In this document: positions 8,019 to 18,101 of the stretch, piece after piece | Layout of the letters: every line of letters starts with the position of its first letter | Position numbering within the stretch: the stretch's first letter is position 1 | DNA from: Aliikangiella sp965214955 | GTDB lineage: Bacteria; Pseudomonadota; Gammaproteobacteria; Enterobacterales; Kangiellaceae | Length of the DNA stretch: 64,000 bases | NCBI GenBank assembly: GCA_965214955.1 | Contig: CBDCCU010000009.1 | Location: 682,001-746,000, forward strand | Direction: 5' to 3' | The notes under the pieces: model-generated | Database searches by the model: none | Told to the model about the DNA's origin: nothing | The model's input: the letters and a program-made list of their open reading frames with translations, nothing else | Translations under genes and position numbers: made by a program

Positions 8019-9047
8019 TTATTGGTTAATTTGAAAATATTGAAATAAAAACTTTTTTACTGGCGTAGGAAATGCCAGCTCATTTAATTGGCTAATATTA
8101 TGCCATGCTAAGGCTGAGTTTTCTTCTACTTGTGAACTATTGGCTTGATTTTGCGGTGGTGAAATAACTTTGGCATCAAGGTGATAATGGGTGAACGTGT
8201 GCTTAAATTCATCAATAAGAATACTTTGTTCACTATTATTAACTTCGGGTAAACACCAAAGCCCACCCCAAATGCCGCTTGGCGGTCTTTTGGCTAATTG
8301 GATTTGCCCTTGCTGATTAGTGGTAAGCACAAAAAAGCCTTGTTTGGTTGGAATGGTTTTCTTGGGTTTTTTATGAGGAAGCTCACCCGTTTTACCATGA
8401 ATATTGGCAAGGCAGTCTTCATTAAGGGGGCATTGCTCGCATTGCGGTTTACTACGACTACAAAGGCTTGCGCCTAAGTCCATCATGGCTTGATTAAACT
8501 TGGCGGTATTCTCTTTTGGGGTATAAGTTTCACTTAAATGCCAAAGCTGTTTGGCAACCTTACTTTGCCCATACCAGCCTTCTACCATAAACACCCGTGA
8601 TAATACTCGTTTAACATTGCCGTCTAATATTGGTGCGGCAACACCGCGAGATAACGATAAAATAGCACCAGCGGTTGAGCGCCCAATACCTGATAAGGTT
8701 TCAACTTCTGCAACGGTTTGTGGAAATTTTCCATCATAATCATTTATTAACGTTTGCGCGCATTGGTGCAAATTTCTGGCTCTTGAGTAATAGCCTAAAC
8801 CCTGCCAATGATGCAAAACTTCATCTATTGAAGCATTGGCTAAATCTTCTAAGGTTTTAAACCGAGCCATAAATTTTAAGTAGTAGGGAATAACGGTTTT
8901 TACTTGGGTTTGTTGCAACATAATTTCTGACACCCAAACACGATAGGGGGTTGGGTTTTGTTGCCACGGCAAATCTTTTCTGCCATGTTGCTGATAGAAC
9001 TTAAAAATCTTATGTGCAAATTGCTGCGGTGAAATAACAGGTTGCAT
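8019..9047 (-). CDS. mutY: A/G-specific adenine DNA glycosylase
   Basis: It removes adenine mispaired with 8-oxoguanine (base excision repair). In the 342 residues: catalytic Glu41 in SEIMLQQTQV, helix-hairpin-helix LSGIGRSTAGAI (118-129), catalytic Asp142 in ILDGN, and the Fe-S cluster motif C196-X6-C203-X2-C206-X5-C212. The C-terminal NUDIX-like domain begins near residue 235 (QGFFVLTTN, IWGGLWCLPE) and recognises 8-oxoG. Length matches the family. Its ATG directly follows the stop of the upstream permease gene with no gap, which suggests translational coupling. Confidence 0.97.
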   Translation of the reverse strand: MQPVISPQQFAHKIFKFYQQHGRKDLPWQQNPTPYRVWVSEIMLQQTQVKTVIPYYLKFMARFKTLEDLANASIDEVLHHWQGLGYYSRARNLHQCAQTLINDYDGKFPQTVAEVETLSGIGRSTAGAILSLSRGVAAPILDGNVKRVLSRVFMVEGWYGQSKVAKQLWHLSETYTPKENTAKFNQAMMDLGASLCSRSKPQCEQCPLNEDCLANIHGKTGELPHKKPKKTIPTKQGFFVLTTNQQGQIQLAKRPPSGIWGGLWCLPEVNNSEQSILIDEFKHTFTHYHLDAKVISPPQNQANSSQVEENSALAWHNISQLNELAFPTPVKKFLFQYFQINQ

Positions 9048-10886
9048 TTACCAAATATCGTAATAGAAAGGAATAAATATTGATAAAGTGAGCCACATGG
9101 CTAGCGCTAGTGGAATACCAATTTTTAAAAAGTCTGAAAAATGATAACCGCCCGCGTTCATCACTAATAAATTGGTTTTATAAGCCATGGGTGTGGCATA
9201 ACTAAAGTTGGCACCAAATAATACCGCAATAACAAAAGGCTCGGCGGGTAGTCCTAGCTGGCTAGCAACTGATATAGCGATTGGTGTGCCAATTACCGCA
9301 GCGGCATTGTTGGAAACAATATTAGTAAGAATAGCAAGCAGTAGCATTAATCCACTGAGAATAACTGGTGCGGGTAATCCATGAGTTAAAAATAAGAATA
9401 CCTGAGCCAAATAGTCTGCGCCCCCTGTTTTCATTAGGGCTTCACCTAGCGCAAGCGATGCTACAACAATTAGAATTACCTGAGTGCTAAGGGCGCGCCC
9501 AGCTTCTTCCCAGTCTAAACAGCGAGTGATTAATAATGCCATTACTCCAACTAAGGCGCTAAGGGCAATGGGTAAAAGCCCTATGGCGGCTAGCCCAACA
9601 ACACCAGCCATAATACCTAAAGCAACGGGCGCTTTTTTGGTATGCGGTAGATCGGTGGTGGCATCTAGCACTAATAAATCGCCTTGTTTTTTCATTCTAG
9701 CAATTTGGTTTCTAGCGCCTTGTACTAATAAAATATCACCAACTTGCAAGGTAACATTGCCGAGCTTTTTATAAAGATCAATTTCTTTACCTTCGCGGTG
9801 CAGGGCTACGGCAACCATTTTATATTGATCAATAAAGCGAACATTTTTTAAGGTAGAGCCAGCCAGTGGCGATCCCGGAACTACAACCACTTCAACTAAC
9901 TGTTGATCTTCTGCGGTAAGTGGATGTTCTTCATCTACCGCTTGCCTTCCAACAAAAAGCTGTGCGCCAAGAGTGCTTTCAAATTCTTTCAGGTTTTCTG
10001 CGGTGTCCGATACTCGAATGCGATCATTGGGTTTTAACACCACATCGGGCATTGGCATAATACGAATATCACTTTGCGAGCCAGTGCGCTGAATACGCTC
10101 GGCCTTAAGGGCGCCGTTGGTATGTTCAATAAGATCAGACAGGGATTTACCCGCAGCAAAGCCATCTTCATTAATGGTTAAATGAGCCGTAAATAATCGC
10201 GGTGCAGCACTTTCTAAAATGGAATCTCTTTTAGGTAGCATTTTAGGCGCGATTAGCCATAAATAAATAATCGCCACCACACCAGCAACGGTTGCTGGAA
10301 CCACAAAATCAAATAGCCCAAGTTGTCTCATGCCTTGCTCTGCGGCAACTGCAACCACTAAAAGATTGGTTGAAGTGCCAACGGTGGTTGACATACCGCC
10401 AACTAATGTCGCAAAACCCATTGGCATTAACATACCAGAAGGTGAAGTATTATTGCGCACCGAAACGCTGATTAATATGGGCAATAGCAACACAACAATC
10501 GGTGTGTTATTCATAAATGCAGAAAGCACTGCGGCAACAAGCAAGGTAACAAGCAAAGATAATTTAGGATAAAAACGCCATAGCCTTCCTAACATTCGTC
10601 CAACAGGTTCAAGTGCGCCTGTTCTTACTAAACCCTGCCCTGCAATCATTAATGCACATACGGCTATTAGTGCTTCATGCCCAAAACCATAGAATAAATG
10701 AATGGATTTAAGTTGAGCACCATCGGGAGAGTGATAGGGAAATAGCTCGAAAATTACCGCAACTAATATCAATACACTCAAACAACTTGATTCTAATTTG
10801 ATATCTTCGCGCCTAAATAAATATAGCGCCACTACTGTAAGCAGCAGTATAGAGAGCGCATGATAATTAGGAATTTGAGGAAACAT
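9048..10886 (-). CDS. SLC13/DASS-family permease with two TrkA-C domains
   Basis: A 612-residue inner-membrane transporter of the divalent anion/Na+ symporter type. The N-terminal membrane half has FMNNTPIVVLLLPI and GFATLVGGMSTTVGTSTNLLV. Two cytoplasmic RCK_C (TrkA-C) domains follow (about 215-300 and 320-400; GSPLAGSTLKNVRF..QYKMVAV). The C-terminal membrane half has NIVSNNAAAVIGTPIAI. Such proteins carry sulfate, dicarboxylates or similar anions. The substrate cannot be read from sequence, though the many sulfur genes in the window make sulfate a fair guess. It heads the cluster with mutY and yggX. Confidence 0.85.
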   Translation of the reverse strand: MFPQIPNYHALSILLLTVVALYLFRREDIKLESSCLSVLILVAVIFELFPYHSPDGAQLKSIHLFYGFGHEALIAVCALMIAGQGLVRTGALEPVGRMLGRLWRFYPKLSLLVTLLVAAVLSAFMNNTPIVVLLLPILISVSVRNNTSPSGMLMPMGFATLVGGMSTTVGTSTNLLVVAVAAEQGMRQLGLFDFVVPATVAGVVAIIYLWLIAPKMLPKRDSILESAAPRLFTAHLTINEDGFAAGKSLSDLIEHTNGALKAERIQRTGSQSDIRIMPMPDVVLKPNDRIRVSDTAENLKEFESTLGAQLFVGRQAVDEEHPLTAEDQQLVEVVVVPGSPLAGSTLKNVRFIDQYKMVAVALHREGKEIDLYKKLGNVTLQVGDILLVQGARNQIARMKKQGDLLVLDATTDLPHTKKAPVALGIMAGVVGLAAIGLLPIALSALVGVMALLITRCLDWEEAGRALSTQVILIVVASLALGEALMKTGGADYLAQVFLFLTHGLPAPVILSGLMLLLAILTNIVSNNAAAVIGTPIAISVASQLGLPAEPFVIAVLFGANFSYATPMAYKTNLLVMNAGGYHFSDFLKIGIPLALAMWLTLSIFIPFYYDIW

Positions 10887-11143
10887 AAATTAAAAATATT
10901 AAACGGCAGAATCGTTTTAGTTGATAGGTTAGTTCTAAAACTATCAGCTTTTTTAAAATGATCAATCATTTATTTTATGCTTATTTACTTTTACGATTGT
11001 TGAATTCGCCTTGTAAGGCTATATAAGCGCAGTTATTGAATTTGAGAGTTATGTTTCAAAAAAATTGAAATACATCGCTCATAGCGTTTTTTGACCAAGG
11101 GCTGATATAATTGTTCTTAAGGTTGTAATAATGAGTTTTTAAA

Positions 11144-11830
11144 TTGGAACAGTTTCACCGAAAAATTCGCAGTTTTGTGCGACGAGAAGGTCGAATGACC
11201 GCTGGTCAAGCTTCGGCTTATGACCAATTAATGCCAACAATGGGTTTTGAATATGCTCAATCACCACTAAAATTTAACGAGGTGTTTGGCAATGAAAATC
11301 CCGTTGTTTTAGAAATTGGTTTTGGTATGGGAGCTTCACTTGCACAACAAGCGGTTGAGAATCCACAGTTAAACTATTTTGGTATTGAAGTGCATAAACC
11401 GGGTGTTGGCGCTGTATTGGCAAGAATTAAAGAAAACGGGGCGCAAAACTTAAGAGTTATTTCTCACGATGCAGTAGAGGTGTTAGAGCACATGGTTTTG
11501 GATAATAGCCTGCATAAAGTTCAACTATTTTTCCCCGATCCTTGGCATAAAAAACGTCACCATAAAAGACGCATTGTAAAGCCCGACTTTGTCCAACAAC
11601 TTAGGAAAAAGCTGGTAGATGGCGGAGTTTTTCATATGGCAACCGACTGGGAAAACTATGCCGAACATATGCTAGAAGTGATGCAAAATGAGCAGGGTTG
11701 GTCAAATTTATCTAAAACCAATACTTATGTGCCCAAACCAGATGATCGTCCTGTTACTAAGTTTCAGTCGCGCGGTGAAAGATTAGGACATGGTGTGTGG
11801 GATTTAATGTTTACTAAAATTTCAAATTAA
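11144..11830 (+). CDS. trmB: tRNA (guanine-N7-)-methyltransferase
   Basis: It methylates G46 of tRNAs with SAM. Family blocks: RKIRSFVRREGRMT near the N-terminus, the SAM-binding LEIGFGMG (about 55-62), FFPDPWHKKRHHKRR, and the C-terminal TKFQSRGERLGH. The 228-residue length is normal. Start: an in-frame stop at 11132-11134 excludes longer versions and no ATG precedes the conserved block, so TTG 11144 is the best start. The 257 bases before it separate it from the divergent permease gene and must hold both promoters. A TATAAT at 11106-11111 is a candidate -10 without a good -35. Confidence 0.93.
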   Translation: MEQFHRKIRSFVRREGRMTAGQASAYDQLMPTMGFEYAQSPLKFNEVFGNENPVVLEIGFGMGASLAQQAVENPQLNYFGIEVHKPGVGAVLARIKENGAQNLRVISHDAVEVLEHMVLDNSLHKVQLFFPDPWHKKRHHKRRIVKPDFVQQLRKKLVDGGVFHMATDWENYAEHMLEVMQNEQGWSNLSKTNTYVPKPDDRPVTKFQSRGERLGHGVWDLMFTKISN

Positions 11831-11857
11831 ATATTGCCAATAAGGTTTCTAGAGTTA

Positions 11858-12166
11858 ATGTTTATCCGAATTTCTATTGAAGAGTCAAAAAAGTTAATCA
11901 ATGAAGAAGAAGCAATTGTTGTTGATATTAGAGATTTTACTTCTTATTCAAATGGTCATATCGAAAACTCATTGCATTTAGACAATAACAATTTAGCTGA
12001 ATTTCTATCTCAGGCAGACAAAACTAAGCCTTTGGTTGTTGTTTGTTATCACGGCAATGCCAGTCAAGGCGCGGCAGACTATCTTAATCAGCAAGGATTT
12101 ACTAACACCTATAGCATGGATGGTGGCATGAGCGAATGGGTGCTTTCTAATAAAATAGTCAGCTAA
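11858..12166 (+). CDS. glpE: Single-domain rhodanese (thiosulfate sulfurtransferase)
   Basis: A 102-residue cytosolic sulfurtransferase like E. coli GlpE: VVDIRDFTSY, GHIENSLHL, and the active-site loop CYHGNAS with catalytic Cys63, then YSMDGGMSEW. ATG 11858 is chosen over the TTG at 11834 because it matches the length of the family. It lies 27 bases after trmB, in the same direction. Confidence 0.88.
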   Translation: MFIRISIEESKKLINEEEAIVVDIRDFTSYSNGHIENSLHLDNNNLAEFLSQADKTKPLVVVCYHGNASQGAADYLNQQGFTNTYSMDGGMSEWVLSNKIVS

Positions 12167-12360
12167 AAATTTATTAAGAACCATTCTTATTCACAAATTA
12201 TCGTTAAATGACTAATTATTGATGAATATTTGTGCAAATAACTCTAAAGCGTTTGCTTCATTGACGCTCGTTTGAGAAAATACCGCCCGTTCAAAATTTA
12301 GCGTTTAATTGTCCATAAATTAAGAGCTTGCTAATAAGCACCTCACCGATAGGAGTTACT

Positions 12361-14349
12361 ATGCCATCTCGTTTTGAATTAGCCAATGCTATTCGTGCCC
12401 TGAGTATGGATGCTGTTCAAAAAGCCAAGTCGGGTCATCCTGGCGCCCCAATGGGTATGGCAGATATAGCACAAGTTTTATGGTGCGATCATTTAAAACA
12501 TAATCCTAATAACCCAGAATGGGTAAACCGCGACCGCTTTGTACTGTCTAATGGTCACGGCTCAATGTTAATTTACTCTTTATTGCATTTAACTGGTTAT
12601 GCCCTAAGCATTGATGATTTAAAAGCTTTTCGTCAGCTTCATTCAAAAACTCCTGGTCACCCCGAATATGGTTACGCACCCGGTGTTGAAACCACCACAG
12701 GCCCTCTAGGTCAAGGTATTGCTAATGCAATTGGTATGGCAATTGCCGAAAAAACTTTAGCGGCTCAATTTAACCAACCAGGTTACGATATTGTTAATCA
12801 TTACACTTACGCCTTTTTAGGTGATGGCTGTTTAATGGAAGGCATATCGCACGAAGTTTGCTCTCTTGCTGGCACTTTAGGTTTGGGTAAGCTGATTGCT
12901 TTTTATGATGATAATGGTATTTCAATTGATGGTGAAGTTGAAGGCTGGTTTACCGACGATACCGTTGCTCGCTTTAAAGCTTATGGTTGGCATGTAGTGG
13001 CAAATGTTGATGGACACGACCCACAAGCGGTTGAAAAAGCCATTGCAGAAGCGAAAGCTGAAACGGATAAGCCAACCATCATTTGCTGCAAAACCACCAT
13101 TGGTTTTGGTTCACCTAATAAAGGTGGTAAAGAAGACTGCCACGGCGCGCCGTTAGGCGATGATGAAATTGCCTTAGTTCGCAAAGAGCTTAACTGGCCA
13201 CATGCACCATTTGAAATTCCTAACGATATTGCCAATGAATGGGATGCGCGTGAAAAAGGCGCCGAAGCCGAGCAAAAATGGAATGAAACATTTATAGCCT
13301 ACCGCGAAGCACACCCAGAGCTGGCAGCGGAGCTAACTCGAAGACTTAGCAATCGCCCAAGTGCCGATTTTGAAGCAAAAGCCAATGAGTATATTGCAAA
13401 AACTCAAGCCGATGCCGCTAACATTGCCACTCGAAAAGCTTCACAAAATGCGATTAACGCTTTAGCGCCACAAACCCCAGAGTTTATTGGTGGTAGTGCC
13501 GATTTAGCTGGCTCAAATTTAACCTTATGGAATGGCGCTAAAGGCATTTCGGCAGACGATGCCAGTGGTAATTATTTGTTTTATGGGGTACGCGAATTTG
13601 GTATGTGCGCCATTATGAATGGTATTAAGCTACACGGCGGGTTTATTCCATTTGGCGGCACATTCTTAATGTTTATGGAATATGCCCGCAATGCTATTCG
13701 TATGGCGGCGTTAATGAAACAGCAAGCCATTTATGTGTTTACTCACGACTCTATTGGTTTAGGTGAAGATGGTCCAACCCATCAGCCGGTTGAACAGCTT
13801 TCTTCTATGCGTGCAACGCCAAATCTAATTAATTGGCGACCTTGCGATGCCACCGAAACCGCCGTTGCTTGGAAAAATGCGGTTGAAAACCTTAATGGAC
13901 CAACAGCATTAATATTAACCAGACAAGGACTGCCAACTCAACCACGAACTAATAGCCAATTAGCCGATATTAACAAAGGCGGTTATATTCTTTCTGATAG
14001 CGATGGTGAGCCAGAGTTAATTATTATCGCTACAGGCTCCGAAGTTGAACTGGCTATGCAAGCCAAAGCTCAACTGAACGCTAAAGTTCGCGTGGTGTCT
14101 ATGCCAAGTTGCGAAGTGTTTGAGCAACAAGAAAGTGGTTATAAAAATAGCGTTTTACCCGCCAATGTAACTAAGCGTTTAGCGGTAGAAGCGGCTCATG
14201 GTGATTTTTGGTTTAAGTATGTTGGTTTAAATGGCGCGATTGTTTCAATGAATCAATTTGGTGAGTCTGCGCCAGCCAGTGACTTATTTAAAGAATTTGG
14301 TTTTACCGTTGAAAACGTGGTTGCAAAAGCCAAGCAAGTTTTAGGTTAA
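12361..14349 (+). CDS. tkt: Transketolase
   Basis: A thiamine-diphosphate enzyme moving two-carbon units between sugar phosphates (pentose phosphate pathway). ATG 12361 has the strong site TAGGAG, giving 662 residues, close to E. coli TktA. Motifs: KSGHPGAPMG (23-32), the GDG...N ThDP motif in LGDGCLMEGISHEV, and GLGEDGPTHQPVEQ in the pyrimidine domain. It is followed by gap, pgk and fba in the same orientation. Confidence 0.97.
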   Translation: MPSRFELANAIRALSMDAVQKAKSGHPGAPMGMADIAQVLWCDHLKHNPNNPEWVNRDRFVLSNGHGSMLIYSLLHLTGYALSIDDLKAFRQLHSKTPGHPEYGYAPGVETTTGPLGQGIANAIGMAIAEKTLAAQFNQPGYDIVNHYTYAFLGDGCLMEGISHEVCSLAGTLGLGKLIAFYDDNGISIDGEVEGWFTDDTVARFKAYGWHVVANVDGHDPQAVEKAIAEAKAETDKPTIICCKTTIGFGSPNKGGKEDCHGAPLGDDEIALVRKELNWPHAPFEIPNDIANEWDAREKGAEAEQKWNETFIAYREAHPELAAELTRRLSNRPSADFEAKANEYIAKTQADAANIATRKASQNAINALAPQTPEFIGGSADLAGSNLTLWNGAKGISADDASGNYLFYGVREFGMCAIMNGIKLHGGFIPFGGTFLMFMEYARNAIRMAALMKQQAIYVFTHDSIGLGEDGPTHQPVEQLSSMRATPNLINWRPCDATETAVAWKNAVENLNGPTALILTRQGLPTQPRTNSQLADINKGGYILSDSDGEPELIIIATGSEVELAMQAKAQLNAKVRVVSMPSCEVFEQQESGYKNSVLPANVTKRLAVEAAHGDFWFKYVGLNGAIVSMNQFGESAPASDLFKEFGFTVENVVAKAKQVLG

Positions 14350-14424
14350 TTTTAGATTAACCAATTAAGTTTAATTATTCAGTTTAGGTTGCCAGAGCAG
14401 CCAATAAATATTTGAGGAAGCACA

Positions 14425-15429
14425 ATGACAGTTAAAGTAGCAATTAATGGTTATGGACGTATTGGTCGCATGGTTTTACGCGCAATTTATGAATATGGTC
14501 GCGAAGATGAAATTAAAGTTGTGGCTATTAATTCATCGCACCCTGTTGAAACCAATGTTCACTTAACTAAATACGATACGACTCATGGTCGCTTTGAAGC
14601 CAACGTTGAAGCTGATGGTTCTAACATGGTAGTTAATGGCGATACCATTGCAATGCTAGCCGACCGTAACCCAGAAAACCTAAAATGGTCTGACTATGAT
14701 GTTGATGTGGTACTTGAATGTACGGGTCACTTTAAGGATCGTGCTGGTGCATCTAAGCACTTTGTTGGCGGTGCGAAAAAAGTATTAATTTCGGCTCCTG
14801 GTGGCAGCGACATTGATAAAACCATTGTTTTTGGTGTAAATGATGATCTATTAACCGCCGATGACAAAATTGTTTCTAACGCCTCTTGTACCACCAACTG
14901 TTTAGCCCCTGTTGCTAAAGCCTTACACGAAGGTGTTGGTATTGAAAAAGGTTTGGTTAATACTATTCATGCTTACACTAACGATCAAAAAGTGATTGAT
15001 AACCAACATAAAGATTTACGTCGTGCGCGTGCTGCGGCAATGTCGATTATTCCCACTAAAACTGGTGCAGCTAAAGCCGTGGGTTTAGTGCTTCCTGAAC
15101 TTCAAGGTCGTTTAGACGGTTTTGCACTTCGTGTTCCAACGGTAAATGTTTCGGTGGTTGATCTAACGTTTGAAGCATCACGTGAAACCAGCGTTGAAGA
15201 AATTAACGAAATTGTTAAAAAAGCATCCGATAACTATGTGTTAGATTACAATGTAGAGCCATTAGTCTCTATCGACTTTAATCATTCACCCGCATCATCA
15301 AGTTTCGATGCCACTCAAACACGCGTTATTGATGGCAATATGGTTAAAATTTTAACTTGGTATGATAACGAATGGGGCTTTAGCGTTCGTATGATTGATA
15401 CCGCCATCGCGATGATGAAAGCAAAATAA
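14425..15429 (+). CDS. gap: Glyceraldehyde-3-phosphate dehydrogenase, GapB-type
   Basis: Interconverts glyceraldehyde-3-phosphate and 1,3-bisphosphoglycerate. The 334 residues contain NGYGRIG (8-14), catalytic Cys155 in SNASCTTN, His182 and the phosphate-site Thr/Arg residues. The coenzyme loop reads VAINSSHP: the Asp that selects NAD in GapA (AIND) is Ser37. HAYTNDQKVIDNQHKDLRRARA-like sequence follows the pattern of B. subtilis GapB. The enzyme probably accepts or prefers NADP and may serve gluconeogenesis. Erythrose-4-phosphate dehydrogenase (Epd), which holds this place in E. coli, is less likely from these motifs. RBS TGAGGAAG. Confidence 0.9.
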   Translation: MTVKVAINGYGRIGRMVLRAIYEYGREDEIKVVAINSSHPVETNVHLTKYDTTHGRFEANVEADGSNMVVNGDTIAMLADRNPENLKWSDYDVDVVLECTGHFKDRAGASKHFVGGAKKVLISAPGGSDIDKTIVFGVNDDLLTADDKIVSNASCTTNCLAPVAKALHEGVGIEKGLVNTIHAYTNDQKVIDNQHKDLRRARAAAMSIIPTKTGAAKAVGLVLPELQGRLDGFALRVPTVNVSVVDLTFEASRETSVEEINEIVKKASDNYVLDYNVEPLVSIDFNHSPASSSFDATQTRVIDGNMVKILTWYDNEWGFSVRMIDTAIAMMKAK

Positions 15430-15513
15430 AACTGCTTTATTTCTATCCTCTTCTTTAATAAGGAGAGGGACGATAAATCTTAGCTTTAAGTAATACGGAG
15501 TCACAGTAAAACC

Positions 15514-16692
15514 ATGTCAGTTCTTAGAATGGCCGATCTTGATTTAACAGGGAAGCGCGTTTTAATTCGCGAAGATCTTAATGTTCCATTTAAAGATGGA
15601 AAAATTACCTCAGATGTCCGCATTCAAGCAGCGCTACCCACCATTAAACTAGCTTTAGAAAAAGGCGCTAAAGTAATGGTAATGTCACACCGAGGTCGCC
15701 CAACTGAAGGTGAGTTAACCCCTGCTGATTCTATGGCACCAATTGCTGAATATATGAATAAATTACTCGATACGCCAGTTAGGTTAGCCAGTGATTACTT
15801 AAATGGGGTTGAGGTTAATAACGGCGAAGTGGTTTTATTTGAAAATGTTCGTTGCAATAAAGGCGAAAAGAAAAACGATGATAATTTAGCCAAAGCTTAT
15901 GCGGCATTGTGTGATGTATTTGTAATGGATGCTTTTGGCACTTCGCATCGCGCTCAAGCTTCAACTCATGGTGTGGCTAAATTTGCCCCAACCGCCTGTG
16001 CAGGTCCTTTACTTGCGGCAGAATTAGATGCACTAGGTAAGGCATTAGATAACCCTGCTAGACCAATGGTTGCGATTGTGGGCGGCTCTAAAGTTTCAAC
16101 TAAGCTTACCGTGTTAGAGTCATTATCAACCGTGGTTGATCAACTGATTGTTGGTGGCGGTATTGCCAATACTTTTATTGCCTCAGAAGGTCATAAAGTG
16201 GGTAAGTCGCTTTGTGAAAATGAGCTTATTGATCAAGCTAAATCACTGTCGGATGCGGCGATAAAAAATGGTGGCTCAATTCCAAAAACTGTTGATGTTG
16301 TTGTCGGTAAAGAATTTAGCGAGTCAACACCAGCAGAGTTAAAAAATGTTGCCAATATTGCCGCTGATGATATGGTTTTTGATATTGGTCCAAAAACAGC
16401 GGATGAGCTTTGCAACATTTTAAAAAATGCGGGCACTATTGTTTGGAATGGTCCAGTTGGGGTTTTTGAATTTGATCAATTTTCAAAAGGTACTCAGCAA
16501 ATTGCCGAAGCCATTGCCGAAAGTAACGCCTTTTCAATTGCTGGTGGCGGTGATACTTTAGCCGCAGTCGATAAGTTTGGGATCAAAGATAAAGTCTCTT
16601 ATATTTCTACAGGTGGCGGTGCCTTTTTAGAATTTTTAGAAGGCAAAAAACTACCCGCCGTTGCTATTTTAGAAGAGCGCGCAAAGGGTTAA
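15514..16692 (+). CDS. pgk: Phosphoglycerate kinase
   Basis: Transfers phosphate between 1,3-bisphosphoglycerate and ADP. In 392 residues: RVLIREDLNVPF (substrate Asp/Asn), MSHRGRPTEG, the hinge KVSTKLTVLE, WNGPVGVFE and the nucleotide loop SIAGGGDTLAA. Length and motifs are typical. It lies 84 bases after gap. The spacer has no obvious terminator, so co-transcription is likely. Confidence 0.97.
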   Translation: MSVLRMADLDLTGKRVLIREDLNVPFKDGKITSDVRIQAALPTIKLALEKGAKVMVMSHRGRPTEGELTPADSMAPIAEYMNKLLDTPVRLASDYLNGVEVNNGEVVLFENVRCNKGEKKNDDNLAKAYAALCDVFVMDAFGTSHRAQASTHGVAKFAPTACAGPLLAAELDALGKALDNPARPMVAIVGGSKVSTKLTVLESLSTVVDQLIVGGGIANTFIASEGHKVGKSLCENELIDQAKSLSDAAIKNGGSIPKTVDVVVGKEFSESTPAELKNVANIAADDMVFDIGPKTADELCNILKNAGTIVWNGPVGVFEFDQFSKGTQQIAEAIAESNAFSIAGGGDTLAAVDKFGIKDKVSYISTGGGAFLEFLEGKKLPAVAILEERAKG

Positions 16693-16697
16693 TTTAG

Positions 16698-16728
16698 TTA
16701 GGGTGTTTGAAAGATCAACAGATCCTAA
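16698..16728. repeat. Degenerate copy of a dispersed palindromic repeat
   Basis: The sequence ttaggg...tttgaaagatcaacagatcctaa resembles 33573-33611 (shared core TTTGAAAGATCA.CAGA and flanking TTAGG/CTAA arms). It lies between pgk and fba. The left arm is shortened. Confidence 0.4.
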
Positions 16729-16800
16729 TACAAACAGAATAAAAATTTAACAATTATTAAATCAATTTAAGATAAATAAAGGATTAAACGGAGAAAAACT

Positions 16801-17865
16801 ATGGCATTAATTTCAATGAGACAAATGCTCGATCATGCAGCAGAAAATGATTACGGCGTACCAGCATTTAACGTAAACAACTTAGAGCAAATGCGCGCAA
16901 TTATGGAAGCGGCAGATGAAACCGATAGCCCAGTAATTGTTCAAGCTTCAGCCGGTGCACGAAAATATGCAGGCGCGCCTTTTCTTCGTCATTTAATTTT
17001 AGCGGCAATTGAAGAATTTCCACATATTCCCGTTTGTATGCATCAAGACCATGGCACAAGCCCTGCGGTTTGCCAGCGTTCTATTCAACTCGGTTTTTCA
17101 TCGGTAATGATGGACGGCTCATTAGGTGAAGATGGCAAAACCCCAACCTCATACGAATACAATGTTGATGTTACTCGCCGCACGGTTGAAATGGCACATG
17201 CTTGTGGTGTTTCGGTAGAAGGTGAATTAGGTTGCTTAGGCTCACTAGAAACAGGTGAAGCTGGCGAAGAAGATGGCATTGGCGCAGAAGGTAAATTAAC
17301 CATGGATCAAATGTTAACCGATCCAGAAGAAGCCGCAGACTTTGTTAAAAAAACCAATGTAGATGCATTAGCCATTGCTATTGGAACTTCGCATGGTGCT
17401 TATAAGTTTACCCGTCCACCAACCGGTGATGTTTTAACCATTAGTCGCATTAAAGAAATTCACAAGCGCATTCCAAATACCCACCTTGTTATGCACGGTT
17501 CATCATCTGTGCCACAAGAATGGTTAGCGGTTATCAATGAATTTGGCGGAGAAATTCCAGAAACTTATGGTGTGCCAGTAGAAGAAATTTGCGAAGGTAT
17601 TAAGCATGGTGTTCGTAAAGTAAACATAGACACCGATTTACGTTTAGCAGCAACAGGTGCAATTCGCAGAAACTTAGCAGAAAATCCATCGAATTTTGAC
17701 CCACGCAAATATTTAGCCATATCAACCCAAGCGATGAAAGAAATTTGTTTAGCCCGCTACGAAGCATTCGGAACCGCTGGCAACGCAAGTAAAATTAAAG
17801 CAATATCACTGGAGAATATGTTTAATCGTTATGCAAAAGGCGAGTTAGACGCTAAAGTGAATTAG
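16801..17865 (+). CDS. fba: Class II fructose-bisphosphate aldolase (Calvin-cycle-like subtype)
   Basis: A zinc-dependent aldolase cleaving fructose-1,6-bisphosphate. The 354 residues hold VPAFNVNNLEQ, the metal ligands in CMHQDHG (about 80-86), GFSSVMMDGS, EGELGCLGSLETGEAGEEDG, and later the His-containing HGSSSVPQEW and VRKVNIDTDLR. The length and the GEAGEEDG insertion match the CbbA-like group rather than the E. coli FbaA group. RBS CGGAG. It ends the tkt-gap-pgk-fba cluster and a strong hairpin follows. Confidence 0.94.
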   Translation: MALISMRQMLDHAAENDYGVPAFNVNNLEQMRAIMEAADETDSPVIVQASAGARKYAGAPFLRHLILAAIEEFPHIPVCMHQDHGTSPAVCQRSIQLGFSSVMMDGSLGEDGKTPTSYEYNVDVTRRTVEMAHACGVSVEGELGCLGSLETGEAGEEDGIGAEGKLTMDQMLTDPEEAADFVKKTNVDALAIAIGTSHGAYKFTRPPTGDVLTISRIKEIHKRIPNTHLVMHGSSSVPQEWLAVINEFGGEIPETYGVPVEEICEGIKHGVRKVNIDTDLRLAATGAIRRNLAENPSNFDPRKYLAISTQAMKEICLARYEAFGTAGNASKIKAISLENMFNRYAKGELDAKVN

Positions 17866-17875
17866 TTAGTTGAGT

Positions 17876-17914
17876 AAAGCTAGTTATATAAAATTATAGC
17901 TAGCTTTGTTTTTT
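17876..17914 (+). terminator. Terminator after fba
   Basis: Inverted repeat aaagctagttata/ttatagctagcttt with one mismatch, followed by GTTTTTT. It closes the glycolytic cluster. Positions 17915-18101 are AT-rich leader before the next gene with no clear promoter. Confidence 0.65.
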
Positions 17915-18101
17915 GATCACTGTCAATATTACCCAATTTTATCACTTCTATTGTATAAAAATTGCTGATAGGATTAGCAACGTAAATTTACGGAAGAATT
18001 TTTTTATCTCTAAAATTAATAATAAAAAACCTTCCTTTAATGAATGTACAGTTTTCTAATTATAGAAAATTATTCTTTATAACAACCAGAAAATAATCAA
18101 A

